Origin: a virus
Length of the DNA: 54,815 nucleotides
IMG/VR virus record: IMGVR_UViG_3300046167_000572
Span: 1-54,815 of that record
Reading direction: 5' to 3' (one strand)
In this document: positions 8,702-16,200 of the stretch, one piece after another
Layout of the letters: every line of letters starts with the position of its first letter
How positions within the stretch are numbered: the stretch's first letter is position 1
The notes under the pieces: model-generated
Database searches by the model: none
What the model was told of the DNA's origin: nothing
What the model saw: only the letters and a program-made list of their open reading frames with translations
Made by a program: the position numbers and the translations under genes

Positions 8702-9894
8702 TAATTAGTTTGAGTGATTTTAATAGTGCTACCTGTTCCGCCGTTTACTTTAATAATATTAGAAGTGCCGTCTTGTAAAAAGATAATAGTATAGCTCTGA
8801 GATGAGTCTACATCTAACCTAGCAGTATCGCTTACGCTACGCATAATGGTCAACACCTCTCCTGTTACAAAAGAGGTTATTTGTGTGTTTAGATCTTGAC
8901 CAAATTTAGTTCCAACTATATTGATAGATGTTGCGTCTTGGGCTAGCTGATCTTCCTGCTTTATTTCTTGTAGTGCATCTATTACATCTAATAAGTCTTC
9001 TAAGAAATTTACATCTAAATAGTTTATATCTAGCTCTGTAAACTCTAGATCTTTATCAGAATCTAAAAAGTCTTCTTCCAGATAATCTATGTCCAGGTCA
9101 TCAAAATCTAGAATGCTTTTTTTGTTTGTCTGAATAGAGTCTTCTATTACTTGTTCTTGCTTTGGTGGCGTTACTATTAGCATGTTGTCTATCAGGTCTA
9201 GAGTTAGGTCAAGTATCACTGGTGGGCTTGGAGATTTTTCAAAGACATCAACTGTTGTTGCCTGGTATGGTTTATTAAGAGTTACTGAACCTATTGCCGT
9301 GGTGACTATTATTTCCCCGCTTGCAACACCCAGTTCATTTGGCAAAAGGATTAATAATGATCTGCCTATCTCATCTACAGTAACCGTAAAGTCAGTACCG
9401 CGAATTGCTATGTTAGCTGTTGGCGTTTTAAGATCTATATTGTTCTTGTCTATTTTGTTTAATCCGCCAGTAATAAACCTAGCAGTACCAAGTCCAAACG
9501 TAATAGCCATTTTTGATTTACTGGGGTTGGGGTCAAATATATATTCGTCTATAGTTAGAGTTGAGTTCTCTGTTAACTTTACCTGAGACTCATCAAGGAA
9601 GGTAATAGCCATGCGACCATTAGTAGTAATAGCTTCATCATTCTGCTGTATATCAAATCTTTGTTTTGCCTGATATGGCTTGTCTCTTATAACCTGTGCT
9701 GAGCCCGTGAGCTCAGATATATTTCCTATATCAACAGCCTGTGGAGGTTCCGCCATCGTTCTGAACGACACAAATAGTGCCATTAGAACCAGTAGAGTTA
9801 ATCTGTAACCAATCAGAAGCAAGAGTTGAAGACTGTATGATGTTGAAGGTTCTACTGTTTCCCGTTTGATCAAGGTAGAAATATCCTCCTGCAT
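8701..9894 (-). CDS. FecR-domain periplasmic protein with acidic C-terminal repeats
   Basis: A hydrophobic signal/anchor (LLLLIGYRLTLLVLMALFVS, ending RTMA before EPPQA) precedes a FecR domain: SELTGSAQV..., DEAITTNGRMAITFLDESQV, LTENSTLTID, the hallmark TPTANIAIRGTDFTV, then VASGEIIVTT. After a Pro-rich linker comes a strongly acidic tandem (LDIDYLEEDFL, LDINYLDVNFL) and a terminal beta unit. FecR domains bind ligands or transduce signals in the periplasm. I chose ATG at 9894 because AGGAAG lies 7 bases upstream; ATG at 9783 or TTG at 9822 are alternatives, and an open frame reaches 9939. All choices overlap the curlin gene in another frame. Confidence 0.88.
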   Translation of the reverse strand: MQEDISTLIKRETVEPSTSYSLQLLLLIGYRLTLLVLMALFVSFRTMAEPPQAVDIGNISELTGSAQVIRDKPYQAKQRFDIQQNDEAITTNGRMAITFLDESQVKLTENSTLTIDEYIFDPNPSKSKMAITFGLGTARFITGGLNKIDKNNIDLKTPTANIAIRGTDFTVTVDEIGRSLLILLPNELGVASGEIIVTTAIGSVTLNKPYQATTVDVFEKSPSPPVILDLTLDLIDNMLIVTPPKQEQVIEDSIQTNKKSILDFDDLDIDYLEEDFLDSDKDLEFTELDINYLDVNFLEDLLDVIDALQEIKQEDQLAQDATSINIVGTKFGQDLNTQITSFVTGEVLTIMRSVSDTARLDVDSSQSYTIIFLQDGTSNIIKVNGGTGSTIKITQTN

Positions 9895-10441
9895 AACCAC
9901 TTCCTGTAAAATTAACTGTATTGCTGTCGCCATCAACATCTACATAGTTAGTGGCACCATCATAGTTTATATCAAAATCAAATGTGTTGCTGTCGCCATT
10001 GATGATCCAATCAAGATCTAGATTTTCACTGAGTGCACTTACTCCTGTATCTAAGGTAAATGTATTAGAATTTCCAGTTACATCAACATTATAATCTGAA
10101 CCACTTATGCCGTAAGTATCTGTTGGATCTGCTTGAATTGTGAAGGTGTTGCTATCGCCGTCAAACTCAAAAAAACCCGTTACGTTATCGCCATATATAT
10201 CACCTAGAAATTTATTAGTATTACCTATTTGATTAATATCAAGTGTTAAATTAAGTCCATCAAGATCTAGTGGTGTGAGGGTTCCTGCTATTGAATTAAG
10301 ACCTCCAATAATATTAGATGATCCTAGTTGTTCTAAATCTATGTTAGCTGTAGCTCCTGATTGGTCAACATATATTTCGTTGTCAGCCGCGTATAGCGGA
10401 AACACAATCATCATCGCAGTTAATAGTTTTAATGTTTTCAT
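9731..10441 (-). CDS. Curlin-like secreted repeat protein (candidate CsgA/CsgB-type amyloid subunit)
   Basis: A clear signal peptide (MKTLKLLTAMMIVFPLYA, cut before ADNE) is followed by repeated curlin-style motifs of the I/L-x-Q-x-G-x-x-N type (VDQSGATANID, LEQLGSSNIIG, INQIGNTNKFLG, LDQTGNSRTFNI). Four or five G(D/N)SNTF units (DGDSNTFTI, GNSNTFTL, GDSNTFDF, DGDSNTVNF) are spaced 25-40 residues apart. Such repeats stack as a beta-solenoid in curli. The C-terminus has an unusual Cys pair (ICVVQNDGG, then STGC). The gene lies just downstream of csgG and csgF homologues, which supports export through that pore. Start ATG 10439-10441 is set by the signal peptide; an in-frame ATG at 10468 would prepend nine polar residues. 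Confidence 0.83.
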   Translation of the reverse strand: MKTLKLLTAMMIVFPLYAADNEIYVDQSGATANIDLEQLGSSNIIGGLNSIAGTLTPLDLDGLNLTLDINQIGNTNKFLGDIYGDNVTGFFEFDGDSNTFTIQADPTDTYGISGSDYNVDVTGNSNTFTLDTGVSALSENLDLDWIINGDSNTFDFDINYDGATNYVDVDGDSNTVNFTGSGYAGGYFYLDQTGNSRTFNIIQSSTLASDWLQINSTGSNGTICVVQNDGGTSTGC

Positions 10442-11249
10442 AAATGCTCCAATATCCTTTTTCTGCACCTTCCTTAATTGTTTGTAATACTGCGGTTTCT
10501 ATAGCTGTTTGTAATGCTATGTTTGTAGACTCATTCCTAACTAAACCGCCCTCAATTTCTACCAGCTCAGTTGCATCAGTTATGAATCTAAAAACATCAC
10601 TATCAATAGATGCACTAAGTATTGTCTTTGTTACCAACACTTCAAGCAAAACCTTTCCCGTACTTACAGATACAGTTCTTAATGATATAGTCACTGTGTC
10701 TTGCTTATATTGTCTAGACATTCCTATTCCAAGATATCTAGCACCTGCACCACCGCTTTTTAGGTTACTTTCATAAGATATCACACCACCCTGCATTAGC
10801 AAACCTGCAAACATTAATGGCTGTAATTGTGTATTTTCTTTAAATTCTTTTCGTGTACTTCTTATTATTTGACGTTCTTTTGTTACGTTGTCCAATCCAA
10901 CACGTTCAACAACTTCAAAAAAGCCGTCATTATTACTTCCAGCATGCTTAAGTGCTCTTATAAGATATGCGTCTGGGGATTGTGTTACTGCTGTTGAGAA
11001 TGTTGCATAGTTGCTATTACTTCTTCTTTGCCCTGTTTGGTCTGTAAAAGATCCTGCGTATATAGCTATAACTGGCTTTACCTTATTTGCATTTTTTATT
11101 GATGCAAGCTCATATACAAGAAGAGATCCAATCTCTGGCTTCTCTATTCTTTGTAACGGGGGTATGTTGTTTTCTATTGGGTCAAATAATAAAGCACAGC
11201 TAGAAAGCAAAATTCCCGATAGGAAGAGATATAGTTGTCGTATTACCAT
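10383..11249 (-). CDS. csgG: CsgG-like outer-membrane curli secretion channel lipoprotein, 288 aa
   Basis: It starts with a lipoprotein signal (MVIRQLYLFLSGILLSSC, lipobox LLSSC with Cys18). Conserved CsgG stretches follow in order: VIAIYAGSFTDQTGQR, PDAYLIRALKHAG, GFFEVVERVGLDNVTKERQ, the transmembrane hairpin region YESNLKSGGAGARYLGIGMS then QYKQDTVTISLRTVSV, and GKVLLEVLVTKTILS. In bacteria nine copies form a 36-strand outer-membrane pore that exports curli subunits. Length matches cellular CsgG plus a short extra tail with NCDDDC. It overlaps csgF by 50 bp and the curlin gene by 59 bp. Confidence 0.95.
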   Translation of the reverse strand: MVIRQLYLFLSGILLSSCALLFDPIENNIPPLQRIEKPEIGSLLVYELASIKNANKVKPVIAIYAGSFTDQTGQRRSNSNYATFSTAVTQSPDAYLIRALKHAGSNNDGFFEVVERVGLDNVTKERQIIRSTRKEFKENTQLQPLMFAGLLMQGGVISYESNLKSGGAGARYLGIGMSRQYKQDTVTISLRTVSVSTGKVLLEVLVTKTILSASIDSDVFRFITDATELVEIEGGLVRNESTNIALQTAIETAVLQTIKEGAEKGYWSIYENIKTINCDDDCVSAIRG

Positions 11250-11697
11250 CTGAATCTGTAATGTTTAAAGTTATTATTCCGTCTACAACATTATACTCTA
11301 TAGTGTTTCCTTCTAAAGTTAAAACACCACTATCGCTGGGAGTCTCTCCAAATAGATTCTCTACAAGCTGTCTAGATAACTGTGCATATATTCTAGACTC
11401 TAAGTTTCTTATAAATCTTGCAAGTGTTGTATTTTCTTTGTCTCTTTCTATTTCATCTTGCAATGCTTTCAGCTCTGCCTTCACGGTCATACGCCTAGAA
11501 TATTGTTGATTTTCTATAGTTAAATAATGAGCTGATGTTCCTATACCCGAAAAAGAAGGCGACTTAAATTTATGTACCATTTCATCTGATTTTACATTCT
11601 GTACAAATATACATACAAATAAAACTATGCCTATCAAAGATACAATTTTAATTATTAAATCTTTTTCTTTGGCTTCTTTAATCTCTTCTTTGGTCAT
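11200..11697 (-). CDS. csgF: CsgF-like curli assembly factor
   Basis: After a cytoplasmic stub and a membrane/signal segment (IIKIVSLIGIVLFVCIFVQ), the mature part begins with the CsgF signature VHKFKSPSFSGIG (compare F-x-N-P-x-F-G-G), the piece that plugs into the CsgG pore. A helix (LESRIYAQLSRQLVENLFGE) follows, then the C-terminal beta unit with NTIEYNVVDGIITLNITDS and TTTISLP. CsgF normally couples the CsgG pore to nucleation of extracellular fibres. Start ATG 11697 is preferred over 11715 because it gives the expected topology. It overlaps the upstream small membrane gene by 20 bp. Confidence 0.88.
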   Translation of the reverse strand: MTKEEIKEAKEKDLIIKIVSLIGIVLFVCIFVQNVKSDEMVHKFKSPSFSGIGTSAHYLTIENQQYSRRMTVKAELKALQDEIERDKENTTLARFIRNLESRIYAQLSRQLVENLFGETPSDSGVLTLEGNTIEYNVVDGIITLNITDSDGNTTTISLPIGNFAF

Positions 11698-12025
11698 CTC
11701 TATCCGCCTTAGCAATCTTATTGCTATCTATTAACTGTGGTACTCCGAGAATAGTTTTTATAAGAGTATCTTGCCTTATAATCTCGTTGTCTAAACTTCG
11801 CACTCTGTCAATTAATGCTACCAGAATACCGTGTTGAGAATCAAGTTTAGATCCTAAACGCTCTTCTATTGCTGATATTTGTTCTGCTACCTTTTGATCA
11901 ACAACATCGAGTTTAGTTTCCATGCCGTCTACAATACGCATTATTAATTTGTATATAAACCAACCTAGTCCGAATGCAGCTGCAACAGGAAAACCTAATT
12001 CGGTTATTATCGCAACCGCATCCAT
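11678..12025 (-). CDS. Small membrane protein with C-terminal coiled coil, holin-like, 115 aa
   Basis: One N-terminal hydrophobic helix (residues 6-30, ITELGFPVAAAFGLGWFIYK) is followed by about 80 residues of heptad-rich coiled coil (KLDVVDQKVAEQISAIEERL). The form matches YvrJ- or holin-like small phage membrane proteins. It sits at the head of the curli cassette, 4 bp after a second small membrane gene. It could be a lysis component or a membrane anchor for the secretion genes; the sequence does not decide. Confidence 0.75.
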   Translation of the reverse strand: MDAVAIITELGFPVAAAFGLGWFIYKLIMRIVDGMETKLDVVDQKVAEQISAIEERLGSKLDSQHGILVALIDRVRSLDNEIIRQDTLIKTILGVPQLIDSNKIAKADRDDQRRD

Positions 12026-12029
12026 TTAC

Positions 12030-12188
12030 TTATTTCTTGACTTTAAAATTAAGTGCAAGTAAATCTATGTAGGAAAACATCTTTCCTATCCACTTATCAT
12101 CCTTTTGAGACGGAGTCCAAGCAGCTATTAAAGACGCACCAGTAACAATGTAAGTAACTGTTGTTATTATATCTAATAAAAAATCCAT
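12030..12188 (-). CDS. 52-residue single-membrane-span protein
   Basis: ATG at 12186-12188 follows a near-perfect Shine-Dalgarno (AGGAGGTGAAAT). The product begins MDFLLDIITTVTYIVTGASL, has one membrane helix, and carries a polar tail containing TPSQKDDKWIGKMFSYIDLL. The motif 'TPs.kDd..igk.y..iDllAln' is common in small marine phage membrane proteins sometimes annotated as holins. It is the first gene after the cassette promoter. Confidence 0.75.
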   Translation of the reverse strand: MDFLLDIITTVTYIVTGASLIAAWTPSQKDDKWIGKMFSYIDLLALNFKVKK

Positions 12189-12213
12189 ATTTCACCTCCT
12201 GTGTGAAGCATTT

Positions 12214-12239
12214 ATTATATCATTTGATTGATTAATCAA
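12214..12239 (-). promoter_or_regulatory. Extended -10 promoter with palindromic operator for the lysis/curli cassette
   Basis: On the minus strand a perfect TATAAT (12214-12219) is preceded by TG one base away, making an extended -10 (TGATATAAT). A perfect 12-bp palindrome, TTGATTAATCAA, lies at 12228-12239, where a -35 box or activator/repressor would sit. The TTGATT inside it is 14 bp from the -10, too short for a classical -35, so activation or an extended -10 mechanism is likelier. The first gene starts 26 bp downstream. Confidence 0.65.
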
Positions 12240-12275
12240 CTAAATTAGTCCACATATAATTTTCTGAAACTTATA

Positions 12276-13004
12276 CTATTCACCACCCTCCCCGCTGTTT
12301 TCAGCGGTCAAGCTAAATGTAAAACTATAAGTGTAAGTTGTGCTACCGCTCTTTTCAAAAATAAGTTGGCTGCTGAAATTCCAATCAGAGGTTCCAGGAT
12401 CTTCAAAATCTCCCCCCGAATCTAAATTTGCATCAAAGTCTACAAAAGAGGTTGATGCTGGTATTGAGACAGCTGACCCATCATATCCAATACTAGAACC
12501 ACTATAATATGGATTTTCATCGCTTCCACTAGCAGCGTCTGTCAAAGAAACCTCATTATGTCTTACTGTATATCCCGCAGGAGGATTTGTTATTCTGTAA
12601 AGAAGAGTATTGTCTGATTGAGAATCTATATCCCCCGATCCATAAAATTTTACTTCTATGTTTCCATTCAGGTATTGAACCCTAAGTTGTATACCGCACG
12701 AGGTATTACTATCTGAACTAGATGACTCAGAAGAAAAAGAATTTATATAAGTTGTTGCAGAAGAAAAATCATGGTTATACCCTAAAATTTCTCCCACCCT
12801 GTGGGGGGCTGCTGTTTTGGAAGAATAAAGAGTTCCGCCAGGATCAGAGGCTGCTGTATTGATTGCCCCATACGTTCCTGCCCAAACAGCTGCAAGAGAT
12901 GTTGGTCCTGTGGTAAACCCATACAAGGAATGAGCATAGTTATTTTGCTCAAACTCATTACGGATTTTAGCTAATGATATAGCCCCTGAAATAGGAACTG
13001 CCAT
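12276..13004 (-). CDS. Tail-associated structural protein, 242 aa
   Basis: The N-terminal motif VPISGAISLAKIRNEFEQNN is typical of short phage tail or baseplate-associated proteins ('P.sG.IsL..i..E'). After a linker, residues 85-240 form a beta-rich, Ser/Gly-rich domain (ITNPPAGYTVRHNEV, STTYTYSFTFSLTA) that looks like a small adhesin or fibre cap. It starts 3 bp after the 90-residue gene and ends just before the cassette promoter, so it is the last gene of the tail block. Confidence 0.75.
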   Translation of the reverse strand: MAVPISGAISLAKIRNEFEQNNYAHSLYGFTTGPTSLAAVWAGTYGAINTAASDPGGTLYSSKTAAPHRVGEILGYNHDFSSATTYINSFSSESSSSDSNTSCGIQLRVQYLNGNIEVKFYGSGDIDSQSDNTLLYRITNPPAGYTVRHNEVSLTDAASGSDENPYYSGSSIGYDGSAVSIPASTSFVDFDANLDSGGDFEDPGTSDWNFSSQLIFEKSGSTTYTYSFTFSLTAENSGEGGE

Positions 13005-13007
13005 AAC

Positions 13008-13280
13008 TTATGACCAAATAGCTCCGCATACAGTTTGCACTAATGCGTCTTCACCTGATACATCTGTAGCAGATCCGCCGTCTTCTACAAATTTAAAAAT
13101 ATTTTTTACTGTTGTGCTTACAGTACCGTCTACGCCAGCATCGTTGCCTGTTCCTGTTAGACTGTGATTGTAAACCACTAGTACAGATGGGTGTTTTGCG
13201 TTTGATGTATTCTCGGCACTTGTATCAGAAAGAGGATAAACCTCACATCTTTGAACTGTTGTTACACTACTAATCGCCAT
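13008..13280 (-). CDS. Small tail accessory protein, 90 aa
   Basis: This soluble protein (AISSVTTVQRCEVYPL at the N-terminus, VCGAIWS at the C-terminus) overlaps the end of the S74 fibre gene by 11 bp, which implies translational coupling. I have seen such 90-residue proteins between fibre genes of marine podoviruses but cannot name a function. Confidence 0.7.
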   Translation of the reverse strand: MAISSVTTVQRCEVYPLSDTSAENTSNAKHPSVLVVYNHSLTGTGNDAGVDGTVSTTVKNIFKFVEDGGSATDVSGEDALVQTVCGAIWS

Positions 13281-16200
13281 TATTATTCTCCTTTAAAAGT
13301 TTAAGTTCTAGTTTCATATATTCTATCTCTTTTTGTTGATCTTTTACAGCCTCAATTAGATAACCAACCAAGTTGCCATAAGCTACTGACTTAGTGCTCA
13401 TTTCATCGTCATTGGTATGAACAAGCTCTGGTGCAATCTTTTCTATTTCTTGGGCTATAACTCCTGAACTATTTTTGCCATCTTTTTCAAAACTGACTCC
13501 ACGCATTTGTAATGCTTTTTTACCATCTAATGTTTGTATGTTACTTTTTAGTCTTTCATCTGAGTAAGCTACAACATCTCCTGTAAAAGTCCCTGTACCA
13601 CTACCGTTAACTTTAAAGTTAATTTGTCCACCTCTAGCACCAACAACAAAGTGTCTAACTTCAGCAGAGGATGAATCTGTAATTCTTCCCATCTCAATAA
13701 ACATGCCGTTAGCTGTGCTTCCACTAGTATTGTTTTGATTTATATAAGTAACAGTTTTGTTATAAGTTCCAGTATTACCATTTGCTGTATAACGATGTGG
13801 AGTTGTAGAAGATGTTTCATGATAGCCTATATTAGTTAGGTTTCTTGCGGAGTCTATTACAGTAGAGCCTGAAATGCCAATACCACCTGCAACATTTAGT
13901 TTTTGTCCAGTACCTACTGAAGCCAAGCCAATACCTAAAGTCCCACTGTTAGTATAAAAATGGTTAAGACTTCCTCTATAAAATATATAGTCAGTTGCAC
14001 TGTTGTCAGTAAAACCTATACCTGTTGTAGCATCTGTTGACTTTGTTATTAGCGGTCCATCAGAGCTAGATGTAAATTCATGCTGATTACCTCCACCATT
14101 TGCTGTAATAGTACCTGAAGATATAGTGCCTATATTAGTTAGGTTTCTTGATGAGTCTATTACATTGGTATTATTAACTCTATAACCTGCAGTATTTAAG
14201 AAAGATAAATTGCCTGACATTTCAGGTGTACCTGAAGCAGTCCATTCACCTAACGTAAAATTACCATCACTAGTCATCGTTAAACTTCTTGATACTACAC
14301 TTGACCAATGGAAGTTTAAGTTTGGAGAATACTGGTTATTGGTTGAGTTATTGGTATTTAATCCTCTTTCTCTAATAGAAATAGGCGACACCTGCCAATC
14401 ATCATGACCAGTAGTATGGTGCGAATGAAATTGACTTACATTTGCTCCTGAATTTACAATAAGTCTAGCACTAGAGATAGTTCCTATATTGCTCATATTA
14501 CGAGAAGCATCTATAACTGCTGTACTTCCTATTCTTAAAGCACCATATAAATATAAATCTGAGTTACTCGCACTTTGTCCAATAAAAACAGGATATGTTG
14601 AATTGTAGTTTAAATATAAACCTTCATAACTAGCACTATTTGGAGCTTTGCCTTCTATATGTCTTACTTTAACTGATGCATTTCCAGTACCACCGACATT
14701 AATGTCTTTTGTGGTCATTTCACTGTTATCAATAACTACCCTATCGCCACCACCTGTTCTAAATGTCCAAGAATTATCTTGTATTCTAATGTATGTGTCG
14801 GTATCACCTGTGTGATAAATATATTCACTAAGATAAAGATCACCTGATGTTGTTATATCACCACTAGAGATAGTTCCTATGTTGGTTAGGTTTCTTGCAC
14901 TTGAAATAACCTCTGTTCCGCCTACATAATATCCACCATTTACATAAAGACCGCTAGAATATAATCTTGATCTCCATGTGCTTCCTAGTCTTGTCTCAAA
15001 TCTATCTGAATATCCTAATATTGAAGTTGTAGGAACTCCTCCAGTACCTGTGGCACTAAATGCGATTACTGAAACATTATTTGCTGGATTAAATAATCTT
15101 ATATTTTCGTCATAGTTATTGAAATTTGTTCCATCATTAATCCAAACCGACCCATTTTGTATTGTTCCTGCAAAAGTGGCGTTTTGTGATGAGTTTAATA
15201 ATAAAGCCTGTGTACCAACTGTAAAAAACTTCATTGTTGAGCCTAATGATTCTGCTCTAAGCTCTACATTGTCTCTATCTGAAGCATTTAATAATAATTT
15301 ACCCCTTACAGTTCCTGCATCAGTTAGGTAGATATTATCTTCTGCTGATATAGCACCTGTACTTGTTATAGCACCACTACTTATTGAATTTATATTTACT
15401 AAGGCACGAGAATTAGTTAATACATTAGTTCCTGAAATTTGAATAAGTCCATCAACATTTAAATCATCACCAACAGTTAATGCAACTCCTGAGGTATCAT
15501 TACTAATACCTCCTCTAAATCTCGCAGCATTCTGAAAATATGAGCCTTGACTAGAGGTAACATAAAAATAATTATTATTTACTAAAACTTCGCCTGTATT
15601 TAAAACCCTGAATGAATCTGAGCCATCACTACCTCTTTTTACTTCAAATGCATAACCACTAGAACCACTTCCAGTAAAAACAGTGTTACCTGTACTTGTA
15701 ATAGCACCACTAGAGATATTTCCACTTGAGATAGTTCCTACATTTAAGTTAAAAGTTCCATTTGACCTCGTAGCCCAATCATGCCAACCATTCCCAGCTG
15801 CATTTAATACTCTTAAATTATTCCTAGAATATAAATAACTAAAATGTTGTAAATAATCACTTGATGTAACATAACCAGCAAAACTTGCGTTTTGAGCTTG
15901 GTCTATAAGAAGAGCTTGTGTCGAACCTGAAGCATTTTGACTTGTAGCAGAACCGCCAGTAAATAATACAAAATCACCACTACCACTTGTTCTCAATCTA
16001 ATAGAACCCGTATTATCAGTCATAATAAGATCTGCATTAGGGTCGTCTGCTTCTAATACTAATAATTCATTATTCGTTGATGAACTAGGTTGTAATACTT
16101 TAATAGGTGCTGAAGCAGTAATAGCCCCACTTGAGATAGTTCCTATATTAGTAAGATTACGAGAGGAGTCTATTACAGTAGTTGCATTTATTCTAAATCC

